From Phylloscopus collybita (Eukaryota; Chordata; Aves; Passeriformes; Phylloscopidae), in contig JAJNNQ010000008.1 of the NCBI GenBank assembly GCA_027886175.1, forward strand, positions 2,449,501 to 2,513,500: a stretch of 64,000 bases of DNA. Direction: 5' to 3'. Below, piece after piece: positions 14,601-27,369 of the stretch (position 1 is its first letter; each line of letters opens with the position of its first letter). A program made the position numbers and the translations under genes. The notes under the pieces were generated by a model. The model was not told the origin of the DNA. It made no database searches and saw only the letters and a program-made list of their open reading frames with translations.

Positions 14601-16838
14601 TTTGTTGATACTTTCTGCCATAATTCCTTTAAAAGTTGAAAATTCACATACATTTCCCATCAAGGGAATGGAAGAAGTCAACACATCATTTTTACTTCAC
14701 AAAATCACCACTTTCGGTGCAAAAGCTATGAGAGAGGCTCACTTTGCACATAATAGTTCATCAAATGCAACCAATGTAATTCATTCAGTTCAGGTAATAC
14801 CTTGTTTCTTGGCAGAACTAGTTAAATTACTTCTGTTCACTCATGATATCTTGACAAACAACAGTAAATTTATTTCCCAGAAAACCCTTATTTTAGTGTT
14901 GTTACGCATGAAGAAAATATTTTAAATTAAATAAAAATTATTTAATTATTAAATTATTTCATTTATATTTCAAGCAAAATGGTCACCAGTGATCCACAAG
15001 AGGAAACAGGAAAGGACTTTTCAGATGTCCACCTTGCTGATACTTGGGATCTTCACCTTGGAAATCTGCAATGGGGAAATTCCTTTCCTACAGAGGCAGG
15101 ACACTGCTCTGCCATGGGAAGCCTGACTGTCAATAATATCATTTTGCAGTTCATGCCACTGCTCCATAATTAATACTGTTAGATAACCACACTATTTGGG
15201 ATGGGATCAGCTACTTGACGTGAGCAGACAATCAGATTCTAAATGACACTGTTACAAATTCATTATCATAAAAAATTGCCAAGATGGTTGTTTTACTTGA
15301 AGTGCTAAATTAGTTTTCTTGTACTGGTAGCATTCATCATAATGCAAGTTTGACAATTCAGGACAACAATTTAATAGTAATGCTGCTCAGTGGAAAGAAA
15401 TTGTGTTTCCAATTTTCTCACAAAATGAAAAAACCCTAATTGTATTCATTAACAGATTACAGTGAGAGACAAGGTAATCCTAAGAAAAATACCTGCATTC
15501 AAGAGTGTTGAACTTCAGAGAAAAATTTAATCCTAGTATTTCCAAGTATTCTTATGCTCTACCATGTTATATTGAAGTGTTCTTCAATATTTTTTGCATA
15601 ATAGTAGCTACAGCATTCAAAGAAAAATCAGTGCTAATGTGCCAGTTCAGCACAAGGATTTTCAAACCTCTTCCTTCCACAGAAAGTCTGGTGCTCAACA
15701 CTTGAGTAAATGCTTCCATAACCAGCTAGGAGCCTCAGCAGCTATTTGTATGTGCACACCCTTCTATGAGAAAGTAAAGAAATGAGAAATGGTGTGACTA
15801 AACATTAAAAACAAGCTCACAGTGAGTTTCAACTCTTATGTCTGCTCAACTCCATTTTGGAAAAAAAGACCTCCATTTTTGGAAATATCAGCCCTTATGA
15901 CAGTATAAGAGATGGAAATCTACAGCACAGACAAATCAATCCTGCATGTTTGGGACAAATAGATCTTGTTTTTCAAGACAAACACTTCTCTCTATATATC
16001 AAAAAATATTTTTATTTAAGATGCATCATTCAACATTGCTATCTTTATCTTATTGCAAGGTGATGCTTTTGCAATTAATAAAATTCCTCAACTACCTTCT
16101 ATAGATTTTTTTTTTGGCATGCAATGAAGACTGTGCTATATCCATAGTGATAGTTAATAACTGCAAAAACACATTGTCACTAAAATAATGGATGGAATTT
16201 GACTGTTTTGTTTATATTTACTGACATCCTCCTTGCTAACATAGGGTGGACGCTACTACTCTAACAACTTCCCAGAAACAGCAGAATAAAGAGGTTGGAA
16301 AATCCAAATGACTCAAATACTGTCTCAAAAGAGAGTTTAAAAGCTAAGTAAATTCAGATATTCTCTAATTACAAATCCTCATACAGATTATTGTAAAACT
16401 AGTAAGTCTGGTATCATTAGTGGTGCATTTTTACACTGAATTAAGCACAATGGATTGGTTCATTATTATGTCTGCTTTCCCCCTGAAAAGAGTGAGTGCA
16501 AATCTGCTACTTTATCACAAGGAAATCATACAAATCACCCCGGCAAGTTCCCCCACATCTTCCTCAGGAGGAAAAAAAATGGATGCCTATATATATATAA
16601 AACTTTGGAATGGGCTATTATATGTCCAAGAGACAGGAACTAGAAACCCTATTAGCACCACAGTGGGATACCTCCCAAAAGTCTAAAAATATTCATATTT
16701 CTGTACATGCACATATATTTTCAATGGCTTTCCTGGAAGGAAATTTTTAGGAAGGTTAATTCAGTTATGCAGTTATGTCCAGGGAATGCCAGCATGATGA
16801 TAAATGACATGTCACACAGTAAAAAACAAAGAGATGAA

Positions 16839-16840
<2 letters not shown>

Positions 16841-16869
<29 letters not shown>
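16841..16869. repeat. Poly-T tract (T29)
   Basis: Uninterrupted run of 29 T. Read on the minus strand it could be the A-tail of a retroposed sequence, but no recognisable body or target duplication was seen next to it. Confidence 0.95.
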
Positions 16870-17870
16870 CAGGAGAGCAGACTCTTATTTTGTTCACCTA
16901 TCCAGGAATAGGAACTATATTAAAGACTCAAGTATATTTTTCATCTCTGTAGATGATAGACATGTAGGTACATTCACATACATATACATACATATACAGA
17001 CACATGTAAAAATAATAAGAATATTGAAAAAATATTATGTAGTACTCTGCATTTGATACACTTTATTATTTTTGGATCTTGCAAATATACTTTTTAAATT
17101 ACTTTTCTCTAAAAGAAGAGACTTTCTAGCTCATATTACTTGGGCACTGGTGCTGTTTACTCTTCCATCTTTTTTGTAAAGTCAGAAGAGATTTCCCTGA
17201 GAACTTCAAATAAATAAGATATCCAGCTGCACAAACACTATACATTCTGTTAGATTATTTTGGCTTCCTAAGGAATATTTGACTTTCTCTGGATGTAAAT
17301 GATTAAAGAGAATCCATCATCTGAAACTGATTGGTGAACTGTTTAAAGTGGTATGGCACCTCTTCAAAGATGATAGAGTGAGAAATGAAAAGACCATGGT
17401 ACAACAAAGCATCTCAAATATCCAAGGGGTTCTAGGGAAATAAGGTAACTAAGCACTGCATCCCCCAATTAAGAAATAGTATTTAAATGGTAGTTCCATA
17501 ATATAGCATATACATTACATTCTTTAAAAAAAAAAAAATCATTTTTCATCTATTCTACCCAGGGCCAACAAAAACTTGGGGTTTCCTGAACATCTGTCCA
17601 CTCATAAATAGAAAATTGAAAAAAAAAAAGTGAGGAAAGATAAACCATGTTCTAGAATCCACAAAATTTATACTGCTCTGTGAGTTATGATCACAAAATG
17701 ACACAGGCTAACAACACCCAATTATGTAATTTCATTACTTTTACCATTTGCTGTTTCAATTTTGGGCTCGGGATTTTAACTTCTAAGGGTCAAAAAAACC
17801 AAAAACTAATCTTCATCCAAAAATATTTCTTTTGCTGAACTGCAGCTGTGTGGATCATCACTATGCCCAG

Positions 17871-18060
17871 CTTCTCTGGGAAACCTATGCCAGGGCCTCC
17901 CCACCCTCACAAGGAAACAAACCTGCTCTTTATCAATTTGAAGCCATTCCCCCTTGTCCTGTCACTCCATGCCCTTGTAAAAATTCCCTCTCCAGCTCCC
18001 TTGGGGCTCCTTTAGGTACTGCAAGTACTAAGGCCTCCTCTTCCCCAGGATGAACAACCC
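17871..18060 (-). mobile_element. CR1 LINE fragment, minus orientation
   Basis: The plus strand reads as the reverse complement of the avian CR1 3' region. Landmarks are CTTCTCTGGG at 17871, the CCACCCTCAC block near 17901, then the very typical GCCATTCCCCCTTGTCCTGT at 17943, CATGCCCTTGTAAAAA, CCTTTAGGTACTG and GATGAACAACCC ending at 18060. Against the consensus as I know it, roughly 45 bases are missing near 17912-17935 and some 20 near 18025-18040. It is an old truncated copy with no coding ability; the plus-strand open frame across it is an artefact. CR1 is the dominant LINE of birds, which supports the host call. Confidence 0.9.
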
Positions 18061-20983
18061 CCCCAAAAAAGACTTTTTAGGGACTATTTTTCTACAAAAA
18101 GTTATTAAAAACTCATTGCTAGTTAAAAACTCAAACTTTATCACTGAATCTTTGAGATTATCTTTCTAGAATGCAACAGGTCCCTGGATCATTATACAAG
18201 AACCACAGCACATCGACATTGCTTTGATTACATTTATCTCATTCATAAAAAATTGTATCCCTATTATCCTTTGATTACTAAAGAAAATAAATAATCCTGT
18301 GATTTATGTGCTAGCTGGTTAACTAAGAAGGCCTGTATTGTACTTTTATTTACAACAAAATGTGTAAGTGACCTTGCTCAGGCTCACAAATGAGAAACTC
18401 TGAGGTCACAGGGAAGGTTGAGTGGCCTCATCTGCAGCACCTGGAGGGACCTGGGGTGACAAGGGGCACCCTCTGGGCTCTGGAGCTCAACAAAAATCAA
18501 TGGGGGACGTTGGGCACACTCACATTTGGTCTTCAGCAAGGCACAGTAATACCAAGCACCAATTTTCACTGCTCACTAGGTCACAAAGATTAGGCAGAAA
18601 GTACAGGATTATTCTATGGAAGTCCTTTTGTTTACCAGACCTTCTTAAAATTACTCATATAGCAATATCTAGCATCATCTGAGGGCAGTTTAAGAGTGGA
18701 CAAAGGAAGACCAGCAGCAAAGATAGAATTTCATACCTCAGTTCATAAATATGCTAAGATCTAGGGCAGAAAATATCAAAAGAGTGGTTCAGACCATCGC
18801 TGCCACTTTCCCAAGACATATGCTCACATTAGCACTAAATAAATGCATGAAATATAGAGGCAATCTGTTTCAGCTTTTAAAAAAATCATCAAGACTTAAT
18901 TTCAAACTAGATTATTCCCAGGGAAAGTTGCTGTTGATGGCTAAAGCCAGAAAAAGCACATGATCATGCATGTTTTATAGTTTTGGGGTTCTACCACTGA
19001 TGAACCCAGAAAGTTCCTTGCAGTGTATTTTCTCTTACATTCTCCTTCCCAATTATTTTTAACAAAGCTCTATGATAAATTCTTTTGCTGTTTTCTTAGC
19101 TATGCTTGTCAAAAAATATTAGATTTATGTGAACTAAATGAGAAAGTTTTTTGTGTGTGGCCACAAAACCAGAAGTGCCACAAACCTGTACAGAATCAGA
19201 GTTTTAACGTGGTGTTTATGCAGCAAAGCAGCACACACCCACTTCTGAGAGAGACCTTATTTCTAACCAGTCAGAAGGAAGGGAGGCCAAGAGGTTGTAC
19301 ATATAAATCTAGAAGATTTTCTAATGCTGTTATTAGCTGTTCTCTTCCCTGAAAAAGAATAAAACCATGCACTGTGAAAACACCAATTCCCACAAAGAGA
19401 ACCATTTTCATTTTCACAAACTTCCACATCTTTTTGGAATAACTGACATCAAAAAAAGGGAATATCTGTACAGCACCATGTAAAATAAATGTGAAAATCA
19501 AAAAAAGACCCAGTACTATAGAATTTCATTGCCAAATACTTTAAAAAATTATTTTTACCATCTCTTCAGACTCACAGTTCTAATTTTAGTTGTCTTTACC
19601 CATGGAGAATCAAAACCTCCCTTCTTTTCAGTTGTTGCAGTCGTTGATCAATTTTTGAGCAAAGAACACAACTCATGATGTTTCAGTTGGAAAAAGATTT
19701 CAAGAACCCTACCATAAGGATTAGGCAAATTCATAATATTGAGTACAAATGGACCAAAAAAAAAAAAAACACAAAACTGAACATCCTGATCAGCTGTTTC
19801 TATCAAAGTGCAACACCATTCCTTTCACCCAAGCACCTCAAGACTCATAATGTAACAGAAATTTCCTGCCTTATGGTTTCTCAAATACATTCTGAGCAGA
19901 TCAATGCTGCACAGCACCTCAGAGACCCCACAGCACTCCAGGTGCACTTTAGCTCCATAAGTGATGGTGAGTAAAAGAGAAGAAATAACAATAAGAAAGG
20001 GCTTTTTCAGTCTGAAAATATAAAAATAACTTTTTTTAATTTAAAAATTTAATTTAATTACATGTAATATAAAATATCAAGGACCAAATATTTCCTTGCC
20101 ATGCAGCCCACATGAGAAAGGATTCTGAAATCCTGCACGGATCTGGAGGGGAGAGGAAGAAATTCCTTATTTCCTCCACAACATAAGAGGACAAAAACTA
20201 ACAGCTATGGGGCTGTGCTGGACACAGCAAATTCTGTGGCCACTGCTCCCCCTGAGCACCATTCTGGTCACTGAGATCCTGACCTGCTCACTTTGGCACA
20301 GGGAGAGGTTTCCATAGAGACTTTCCATTCCTGTAGTGTAGGTTACAGGGGACAAATTTAATTTGCCCTTATATTTCATGCTACATTTATTTTAGCAGCA
20401 AGTTAAAATATGTATCAGTTAAATGTAAGTTTGATAATAAACTAGCTTATATTACATTTTATTGCTGGATAGGACACACAAAATTATCAAGTATTTGGAG
20501 GCATCTCTTTGCCATCCTCTTAGAACAAATCTAAGTGTTCTTCCACATAAGCCTTCTTTCCTTTTACCCAACTCAGTCAGTTTTAAAGTGGAGCTTTGTG
20601 CAGGGAAGCACATGCTATCAGGGTTCAATAAAATAGTTGTCCCTCCATGGTACTGGAGGTAAGGTCCACAAAGCTGCAGGTCAAAAAGGAGAGCTGTGGC
20701 TTAGCATCACTGTAAAGTAACATTTACACTTCAGGCATTAATCCATAAACCAGGAGAACTGCCCATGTGATTTATCCACTCTCTGCAACTGCTAATAGCC
20801 AGTAGGTGGCTATTTCCCTTCCACTCTCCCACCCTCTTTCCCTTCCTGCCCAGAACTCAGTCTGAGAAAAGCAGCTGTCATTTTGATCAAACCTGAACTG
20901 TGAGGCTCTTGTCAAAAAGAGCTGCCTCTTGCTTTTCAAGGAACCCCAGTGCATTTTCAGGAATGTCTTAAGGAAGGATCTGG

Positions 20984-21076
20984 AGGCCAAATTCTGTGCT
21001 GGAACACACTCATACCCGCCCTGCCCAGGGCTGCTCTTGGGGCTGAACAGGCACAGCTGAGGGCAGAATTTGGCCT
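20984..21076. repeat. Short element with perfect 13-bp inverted ends
   Basis: AGGCCAAATTCTG at 20984-20996 is the exact reverse complement of CAGAATTTGGCCT at 21064-21076, enclosing 67 bases. The arms resemble the ends of old palindromic amniote repeats that carry a CCAAATTCTG motif, so a decayed MITE-like DNA element is possible. No flanking target duplication was identified. The sequence shows the inverted repeat; transposon origin is inference. Confidence 0.5.
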
Positions 21077-22239
21077 GAACTGTGAATTCAGAACTGGAAG
21101 CCAACATCAACTCAACACAGCCCACACAGATCTTTGGACAGCAAAAAAAATGTTTGCTTGGAGAGGGAATTCTATCCCCAGCTCTAAGGGTAATTCCAGC
21201 TTCTTCAGCAAAGGACAGGGGAGAAAGCAAAGAGGTGATGAGGCTGCAGGGCCTCCTCTGGGCTTCTATCAAAACAAACAGATGTGATCATTAGGTTGCA
21301 GTCACTCCTGTAGATGCAGATTGATTTCTTGCCATAATAACATTTCTGAGCTGATGTTAGATGTGCATGGAAATCATGATATGAAATTTAAATTTAGACA
21401 CTTCCAACTTATGCTTTGCAAAAGCAAACCCAGTGAAGCCACTTAAGGCACTGGGGTTTCCTCCTGCCCACATGAACACTACAAGGCTACTGCCTCAAAC
21501 ACCCCTGGGAAAATATCCCAGTGACAAGAACTCATGGCTTTATATAAAAATTAAACATGCAGAAGACTTTGGGGGCCTTAGAAATATTTCTTATAACTCT
21601 CAACAGCAATACTTCAAATGTAAAATCCAGTTCTGGAAAGTTACAACCTTTGGGGGAGGAGGGAGAAATCAAAGAGCACCTCAAGCACCAGTCTCTCACA
21701 CAGTGAAAAATTAGGAGCAGAATTGTCTTACTACTTCTAACTGGCTTTTAAAGGTGACAAGCTGAGCTTTTATAAATGTAATTTATATCTCAGCAAAAGA
21801 ACCAATGTTTTACTCCCAACCATTAAAAGGGGGTAACACATCTGCTAAAACTCCAACACAATGGCTGGCTTTGCACTGCAACAGGAAATGTAACCCAATA
21901 TTCTCAGAACTTCCCCAAGCCCCAGCCATTTCTTAATGTAAAAGGATTTGAAAATTCAGCTCACTGAAACATCTGTTAAGTTCTTGCTACTCTAACACAT
22001 GATATTCTTTCTGCCGTGTTACCTGCCAACAAAAATATTTGGGTCTATGTAAGACTATCACAAGTGTGTGATAATGGCACTCAGCTTATAATTTTATATG
22101 GCCTTGTACACTGAAAATCACCTGGGGGTGACACCAGATACCACACTCAGTGTAAGCTTGAAACTTACAATAAATATAATTTTAGTCTTGTATGTAAATA
22201 ATGACAAATCAGATGGGTTCTGAATGACTACCATTTATT

Positions 22240-22259
22240 AAAAAAAAAAAAAAAAAAAA
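22240..22259. repeat. Poly-A tract (A20)
   Basis: Uninterrupted run of 20 A, followed about 30 bases later by a purine-rich low-complexity stretch (22290-22336, mostly AGAG and GAAA). Confidence 0.95.
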
Positions 22260-22800
22260 GTCAAACTTTTCTCAAGACAGTTTTTAAACAGAGAGGGAAA
22301 GAGAGAAGAGAGCAAAAGAGGCAGAAAGAAAAAAAACCAAAACCCTAGAGCCTTAGATCAAACCAGCTAAATATATGCATGGCCTACACAGTCACTTTCA
22401 GAGCCTCTGTTCCAATTCATTTTTTACAGTGTCCACTTGTTACAATTGTTAAATTGTTATAATTTAATTATAATCTAAGCATCTCCAACTTACTGAGTAA
22501 CTATTTAGTGGAAAGTAAAAAAGAGGTCTTTTGATATTAGGAGGGCTACAGTTACTTCAATAATAAAATGGTAATTTATTTGCAACTATTTCTTTCTACA
22601 AAATACTTCTTCTAAATTTCTGTGCAGAAATCCTCGTGGATTTTAGATTCTGAAAAGAGGTGGGTGGAAAAGAAAGGAATAGTTTTCAGTTTCCATTGCT
22701 CTACTTCAAACTACTTCCTGGATACCACAATAATACAAATTATTAGAATTTGTATTCTAATAATTCTTAGAATCAGGTATGTGCAGCTGAAGTTTCTCTC

Positions 22801-22812
22801 TGTGTATGTATA

Positions 22813-22843
<31 letters not shown>
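22801..22843. repeat. (TA)10 microsatellite followed by T15
   Basis: TGTGTATG leads into ten TA units (22809-22828) and then 15 T (22829-22843). Such AT dinucleotide runs can be length-variable and can adopt non-B structures. Confidence 0.95.
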
Positions 22844-25170
22844 CCGTTCATCTATGCAGACTCCAGGAGCCCAATAGATCAGGACATAGCAAACAGTTTC
22901 AAACTGGCTCCAGGAAGAATTGGCCTCTCCACACACCAAAATGCTGCAGCAGCTACAGCCTCAGAGATCAAAAGAGGTCCAGGCATTTCTGTGTGGCTCC
23001 TTCTCTGGGCTGCCAAACCTCCCCTCTCTCCACACAACCTTGTCTCCAAGCTCAATTCCAGGGCTCAGCTCAGCTGAAACTACTTTAAATGCTGCTGCAT
23101 CATGCTGCATTGTGCAATGCAGACATCCTTGGAAAACTCAGGAAGGAGCAGCTCACCACCTTGGGACTGCAGCTGTAAAGCTTTGAGATCACTCCCAACT
23201 TTCTGACCAAAAGAGTCATCTAAACTCCAGGGTGAGCTGCCACAGAAACATGGAAAGGAAGCCCAGAAAAAGATACCCAACGAAGTTGGGTTATTCCAGG
23301 TTGATAACAGCACAATTCCTAAAAAAGAAACAGCAGCAGCAAATTATTTGCTCCCTACAAGCCTTAAAATAGAAACTCTTACACTGATGATGTTGAGAAT
23401 TTCAGCTCAGCTTGTTTGCATACCCAGGAAGGGGCACTTTTCTGGTTTTACTGGCTATTGAAACACTGGTAGAGTTCAGGGGAACATAATTCATATCAGA
23501 ATATGAGCTGTAAAACTGATGCTTAGCCTCAGCCCATACCCTCCATCATGACATTCAAATAACCTCAGTGAAACTCACACATGAAGGACTTAACAGAAGT
23601 GATTTGGATTGGACCAGAGTGCAAAACATCTTTGATATCTTTGTCCTGTACTTTGTAATCTCTTATATGCAATACCCATTAACAGACACTATTTAAAAAT
23701 CCATCAATTCTTTTAAAGAATTCAAAATTAACACCAGTGTTTTATTTTGTTCCTTAGAGGATAAGATTTCCTGAGCAACAAACACAAAAGGTTCCCTTTG
23801 TGAAAATATGTCAGAGTAAATAAAACCAACAATTCATAAACATCCACAGACTGGATCCTTTTCACAGGATTTTTGATAACATTCACTTACACATTCTCAG
23901 GAGAACTTCAAGAATTTGTTTTACAAACAATCCCTAACACAGCAGAGACATGGTTTTATAGGTCCTGGTCAAAAAAAAAAACCATGCTGTTGAAAGATAT
24001 TATTACTGGTCCCAAGGTGCCAGAGCACTCACGTATCAATCTTGTGGACATAAATAGGCTTTGCAGATGTACAGGCTGCAAAATGCAGGCAGAGGTTGGA
24101 GGTGTGAGGGCTCTCCTGACTGACACGTGCTCAGCACTGGAGTGTTTATATTTTTGCTCCACAGGTCTTACTGAAGATCCAGTATTTTTCTTTTCTGGAC
24201 ATGTAATCAGATTTTTAAACACCCTCTGTTTTCTACATGTATTATCCCAGTATAAAGTAAGATTCTGCAGGGGTATGGATCTTTTAATTTCCCTGGTTGG
24301 TAGAAGCAAACATTCAAGGGAGACTCCTTCTCCCTGCTCCTCTTTTTGGGAACACCCTTCTTTATCAGTGAAAAAGGAACGAGAAACAGTCTATAAAGTT
24401 AAAGGAAGCCAGTTCTCAATGAAGTAAATGCCATTTTCTGCCTAAAAAATACTTTGGACTCCTCATAAATAATTGTCTCAGAGTTTCAAACCATAAGAGT
24501 AACCCCTGCAACTGCTGGAGGTGCTGCAAATTCTTACATAATAAAGACTCATAACCTTGGTGATGGAAGAACTGCATAGCCTTTCATTATGCCATGGTTC
24601 CAGTCCAAAATCCAATGGAGACAAATGGAAAACACCCATTGTCATCAGCACTTTGTAAGAATCAAGAAAATTGTTGGGTTGTTGCTTTTTTTTAAATATG
24701 AATGAAGGTGCTTTTACCACTGAAAGCACTTTCCCTCAGCCATTAATAATGTCTGTAGTATCTTTTCTAACTGGGGCATCTGTTTACATAAAAAATGCAG
24801 TCAACATATTCCACTTAAAAGCCAAAGCAATTTTTTTGATGTTTTCCGTATCCTGAGCACAGAAATAACTCTAAACTATCCCACACCTAAGACATGGGAT
24901 GTACTTAATCACAGGGAAAATCATATATTCAAACCAGGTCATGCACTCCATCCTAGAAGGTTCCTTAGCAGAAGATTGACAAAGTAAATCTTAAGTGGTT
25001 GAAGAATCCTCTTCTAGAGCACTGTCTTGGCATGATTTCTGCCATTAAAATCAGGGTCATGGTTATAAAAGGCAAGAGGCAGGTACACACATCTGGATTT
25101 TTTTACAACTTTTCTACCCCGACCTGAAAAATGATGAAGACGCACAAAAGAGTTGAAGGCCTTCACTTAC

Positions 25171-25435
25171 CATGGACTTGGTGAAGGGTCGAGCCAAGGT
25201 AAACAGCAGAGTGTACACCCACCAGTTACGATGGATGGAGGAATAAATCATATTTCCAGGATGGACTGAGTTGGATGTCACCCCGTGGGGAGAGAGGCGT
25301 CGGTTCAGCTCGTTGGAGAACAGGATATTGCAAAGCTTGGAGCGGTTGTAGGCCAACATGGCCCAGTATTCCTTCTTAGATGGAGAAAGCAGGCTGAAAT
25401 CAAGCTTTCCAGAGGAGTCTTTAATTTCTGTAAAT
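25171..25435 (-). CDS. WWOX: WWOX exon 8 (SDR domain, catalytic Tyr/Lys exon)
   Basis: Internal coding exon of WW domain-containing oxidoreductase, a cytoplasmic/nuclear adaptor and SDR-fold protein implicated in tumour suppression and brain development. On the minus strand the acceptor is TTTCTCAG (AG at 25437-25436) and the donor is CCATG|GTAAGTGAAG. The length, 265 bp, equals human exon 8. The first base completes an Arg codon (AG+A, human Arg264); then come [57 protein letters not shown] and [23 protein letters not shown] is the SDR Tyr-x-x-x-Lys catalytic motif (human Tyr293, Lys297). The Tyr of EYW matches human Tyr287, and HPGN is the post-beta-6 PG motif. The exon ends on a complete Met codon (human 352), phase 0. 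It is intact, without stop or indel. Open reading continues into the intron only by chance. Confidence 0.98.
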
Positions 25436-26185
25436 CTGAGAAACAGTAAATATGCCTTAGATACCCCAGAGTTAATTTCGCTCTCGTTAAGAACAACATA
25501 AAATGTAGACAGCAGAGTAGATCCTGGCCAGAAGCAACATAAAACAACAGCTTATTTAGCAGTTGAAAGCATCTCCTGGAAATTGCCTGAGACCCAAGGA
25601 ATAGTCCAATATAATACGGCAGTAAAATTATTGGATAATTAGAAACAGCAAACCACAAACAACTCAGAAAATGCTCTGATGGTTTAAAGACATTGTATAG
25701 AACTTAAAAATCACTTTATTTTAAATTAGAAAAAAATAAACAAACAGATTTTGCCATCTTTTCATAAAAGCATGACCAGTTTGGAGAAAATAATGCAGGA
25801 TAAAATAACCCTGCATTAAAAGCAAAGCAACCCAGCATCTTTTCTTTTCCCCTTCTTCCCATCCCTTGATCATTTCATCCAGTGCTCACACACAGCACAC
25901 TCGCATTTAAGCCTTCAAGTAACTGTGGATGAGTCTCACTGCCTCTTAAGCTTTTTTTTTTTTTAGATTAAAAATTGATGAATATAAAGAGGTTATAACC
26001 TTGGTAACTTGCCATCAATAGTCTTATATGTTTAAAAGATAAATGTAAACAAAGCCAAAATGAGTTCTGGCAGAGTATAATGTTTTTAAGTATACCCATG
26101 GCATGGCTGAACACAAATCAAAGTAACTAGTTGACGTTTTTTAATTGGGTCTGACAGAGTCATTAAACACCAGCTGTTTGTTATT

Positions 26186-26206
26186 AAAAAAAAAAAAAAA
26201 AAAAAA
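26186..26206. repeat. Poly-A tract (A21)
   Basis: Uninterrupted run of 21 A, followed by GAAAGAAAC. Confidence 0.95.
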
Positions 26207-26844
26207 GAAAGAAACAAAGTAGTGAATGTTCTAAAGATATTTAGACGAAGAAAAGGAAATTTCCATAAAGCATTTCTCCTCACAGTTTTTACAATTTCAT
26301 TTATTAATTTACTGGTATATCTTAATATTAGAAAATAATACTACATTTAGTTACAGATCTATGTTTCATTCAGAGGAGCTACTAAAAATAAAAAGGATTT
26401 AGCAAGCTCTTTTTAATACTCAGTTTTCAGAATCAGCTGGGGAGAACAGGGATAAACATAATTATAGTACACACTAGAAAAATGTTTTAAAATATCTTTA
26501 CTAATTTTGCATCTCATGCCCAGAAATGAAGAGATCAGCTGGAATTTCTACATTCATTCTGTGAGCAGAATTATAATATGCTCAGAGAAAAGCAATACAG
26601 TATTTGAACTCAAGAGGAATCCAGGATGTTCTGTGTCTTGCAGAATTAGCCCTTCAATTTCAACAACAAAATTTCCCTTTCATAATTTGCAGTTAGATAA
26701 AATACATTTCTGAAATTAATAGGGCTATTCTGGGAGGAATTTCCTATATTCATTCCACAAGTAATCACTTATGACACCAAAAATAATCTATAAATAAAAC
26801 TCTTTGTTTGTTCCTGTATAAAGGCAACACAGTGGCATATTTTG

Positions 26845-26910
26845 AGTCCAGTCCTGCAAGTGTGCTTCTGTGAGTCAATCCCGTTGAATTCAGGGGAATG
26901 AGGGCTGTGC
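26845..26910. repeat. Possible old palindromic amniote repeat relic
   Basis: The block CAGTCCTGCAAG, then GTGAGTCAATCCCGTTGAATTC, then AGGGGAATG follows the pattern of old amniote interspersed repeats that read TCCTGCAA ... GAGTAATCCCATTGA(C/A)TTCAATGGG. This is memory-based pattern similarity only, and I cannot name the family with confidence. Confidence 0.3.
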
Positions 26911-27369
26911 AATCAAATTAACAACACAGAAATAAAGACAGAAGGAAAGTCAACCTACTTATTATTCTGATTTTAATATGATGTGCTTAAAGTACCCAAA
27001 AGCTTAATTTAAACAGAATTCATTTGTGCTGAATGCAGAGAAGTAACTAGAAATGAACGAAGAACCAAAGAGGCAAATAAATATTTTGCCTTGGAGCAGT
27101 GCAGGATAGCATTTTCTGCAAACATAGGACTTTATTTTTCCCCTAACAGGGGGTCTTGACTCCAGCAAAAAGATCCAGTCAAGGTTTATGGAAGTAATTA
27201 GATACCAACACTTCTGTTTTACGACATGGTTTAAGGCTCAGAGTTCTCAAGTAGGTCAGAAAGAACGACTACCTAATAATACCCAACTAACTCCTTACAT
27301 AAACTTCTTCCCATTAAACAGACTGGGGGCTGGGGAAAGCACAGTTATTTTCAATGATCAGTCTAAGTG

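Larger units (their letters stand above)
1..25170 (-). other. WWOX: WWOX intron 8 (5' part; continues off the left edge)
   Basis: This is the intron downstream of exon 8 on the minus strand. It begins at the donor GTAAGTGAAG (25170-25161) and does not end in the window. I looked for the C-terminal exon (human residues 353-414, starting QQGAATT) and saw nothing like it, which fits the very long intron 8 known in vertebrate WWOX. The DNA is AT-rich and CpG-poor, apart from an island near 11.1-11.6 kb. It holds one clear CR1 piece, a short element with inverted ends, a (TA)n/T tract, and homopolymer runs including A16 at 11703-11718, A14 at 19756-19769 and the longer ones listed separately. No conserved coding was seen; long open frames here do not resemble any family I know. 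Confidence 0.9.

Noticed and set aside
17832..18053. 73-codon plus-strand open frame
   Set aside because: It is the antisense of a CR1 LINE fragment.
20772..21272. 166-codon minus-strand open frame
   Set aside because: It lies in locally GC-richer intron with fewer stops and overlaps the inverted-repeat element; no recognisable protein.
22622..23077. 151-codon plus-strand open frame
   Set aside because: It runs through the (TA)n/T microsatellite, which creates an artificial YIYIYIF stretch; the rest is unrecognised.
23873..24427. 184-codon plus-strand open frame, the longest in the window
   Set aside because: Its translation resembles no family, shows no domain or low-complexity protein pattern, has no splice or promoter context, and composition is ordinary intron. 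A frame of this length is possible by chance in 64 kb across six frames.
25114..25170. Open reading continuing past WWOX exon 8
   Set aside because: The donor GTAAGT at 25170 is strong and the human exon ends at the same codon; the extra residues are intron read-through.
1..25170. Search for WWOX exon 9 (C-terminal exon)
   Set aside because: No sequence encoding the QQGAATT...NNCCRC region was seen on the minus strand; intron 8 is expected to be very long.
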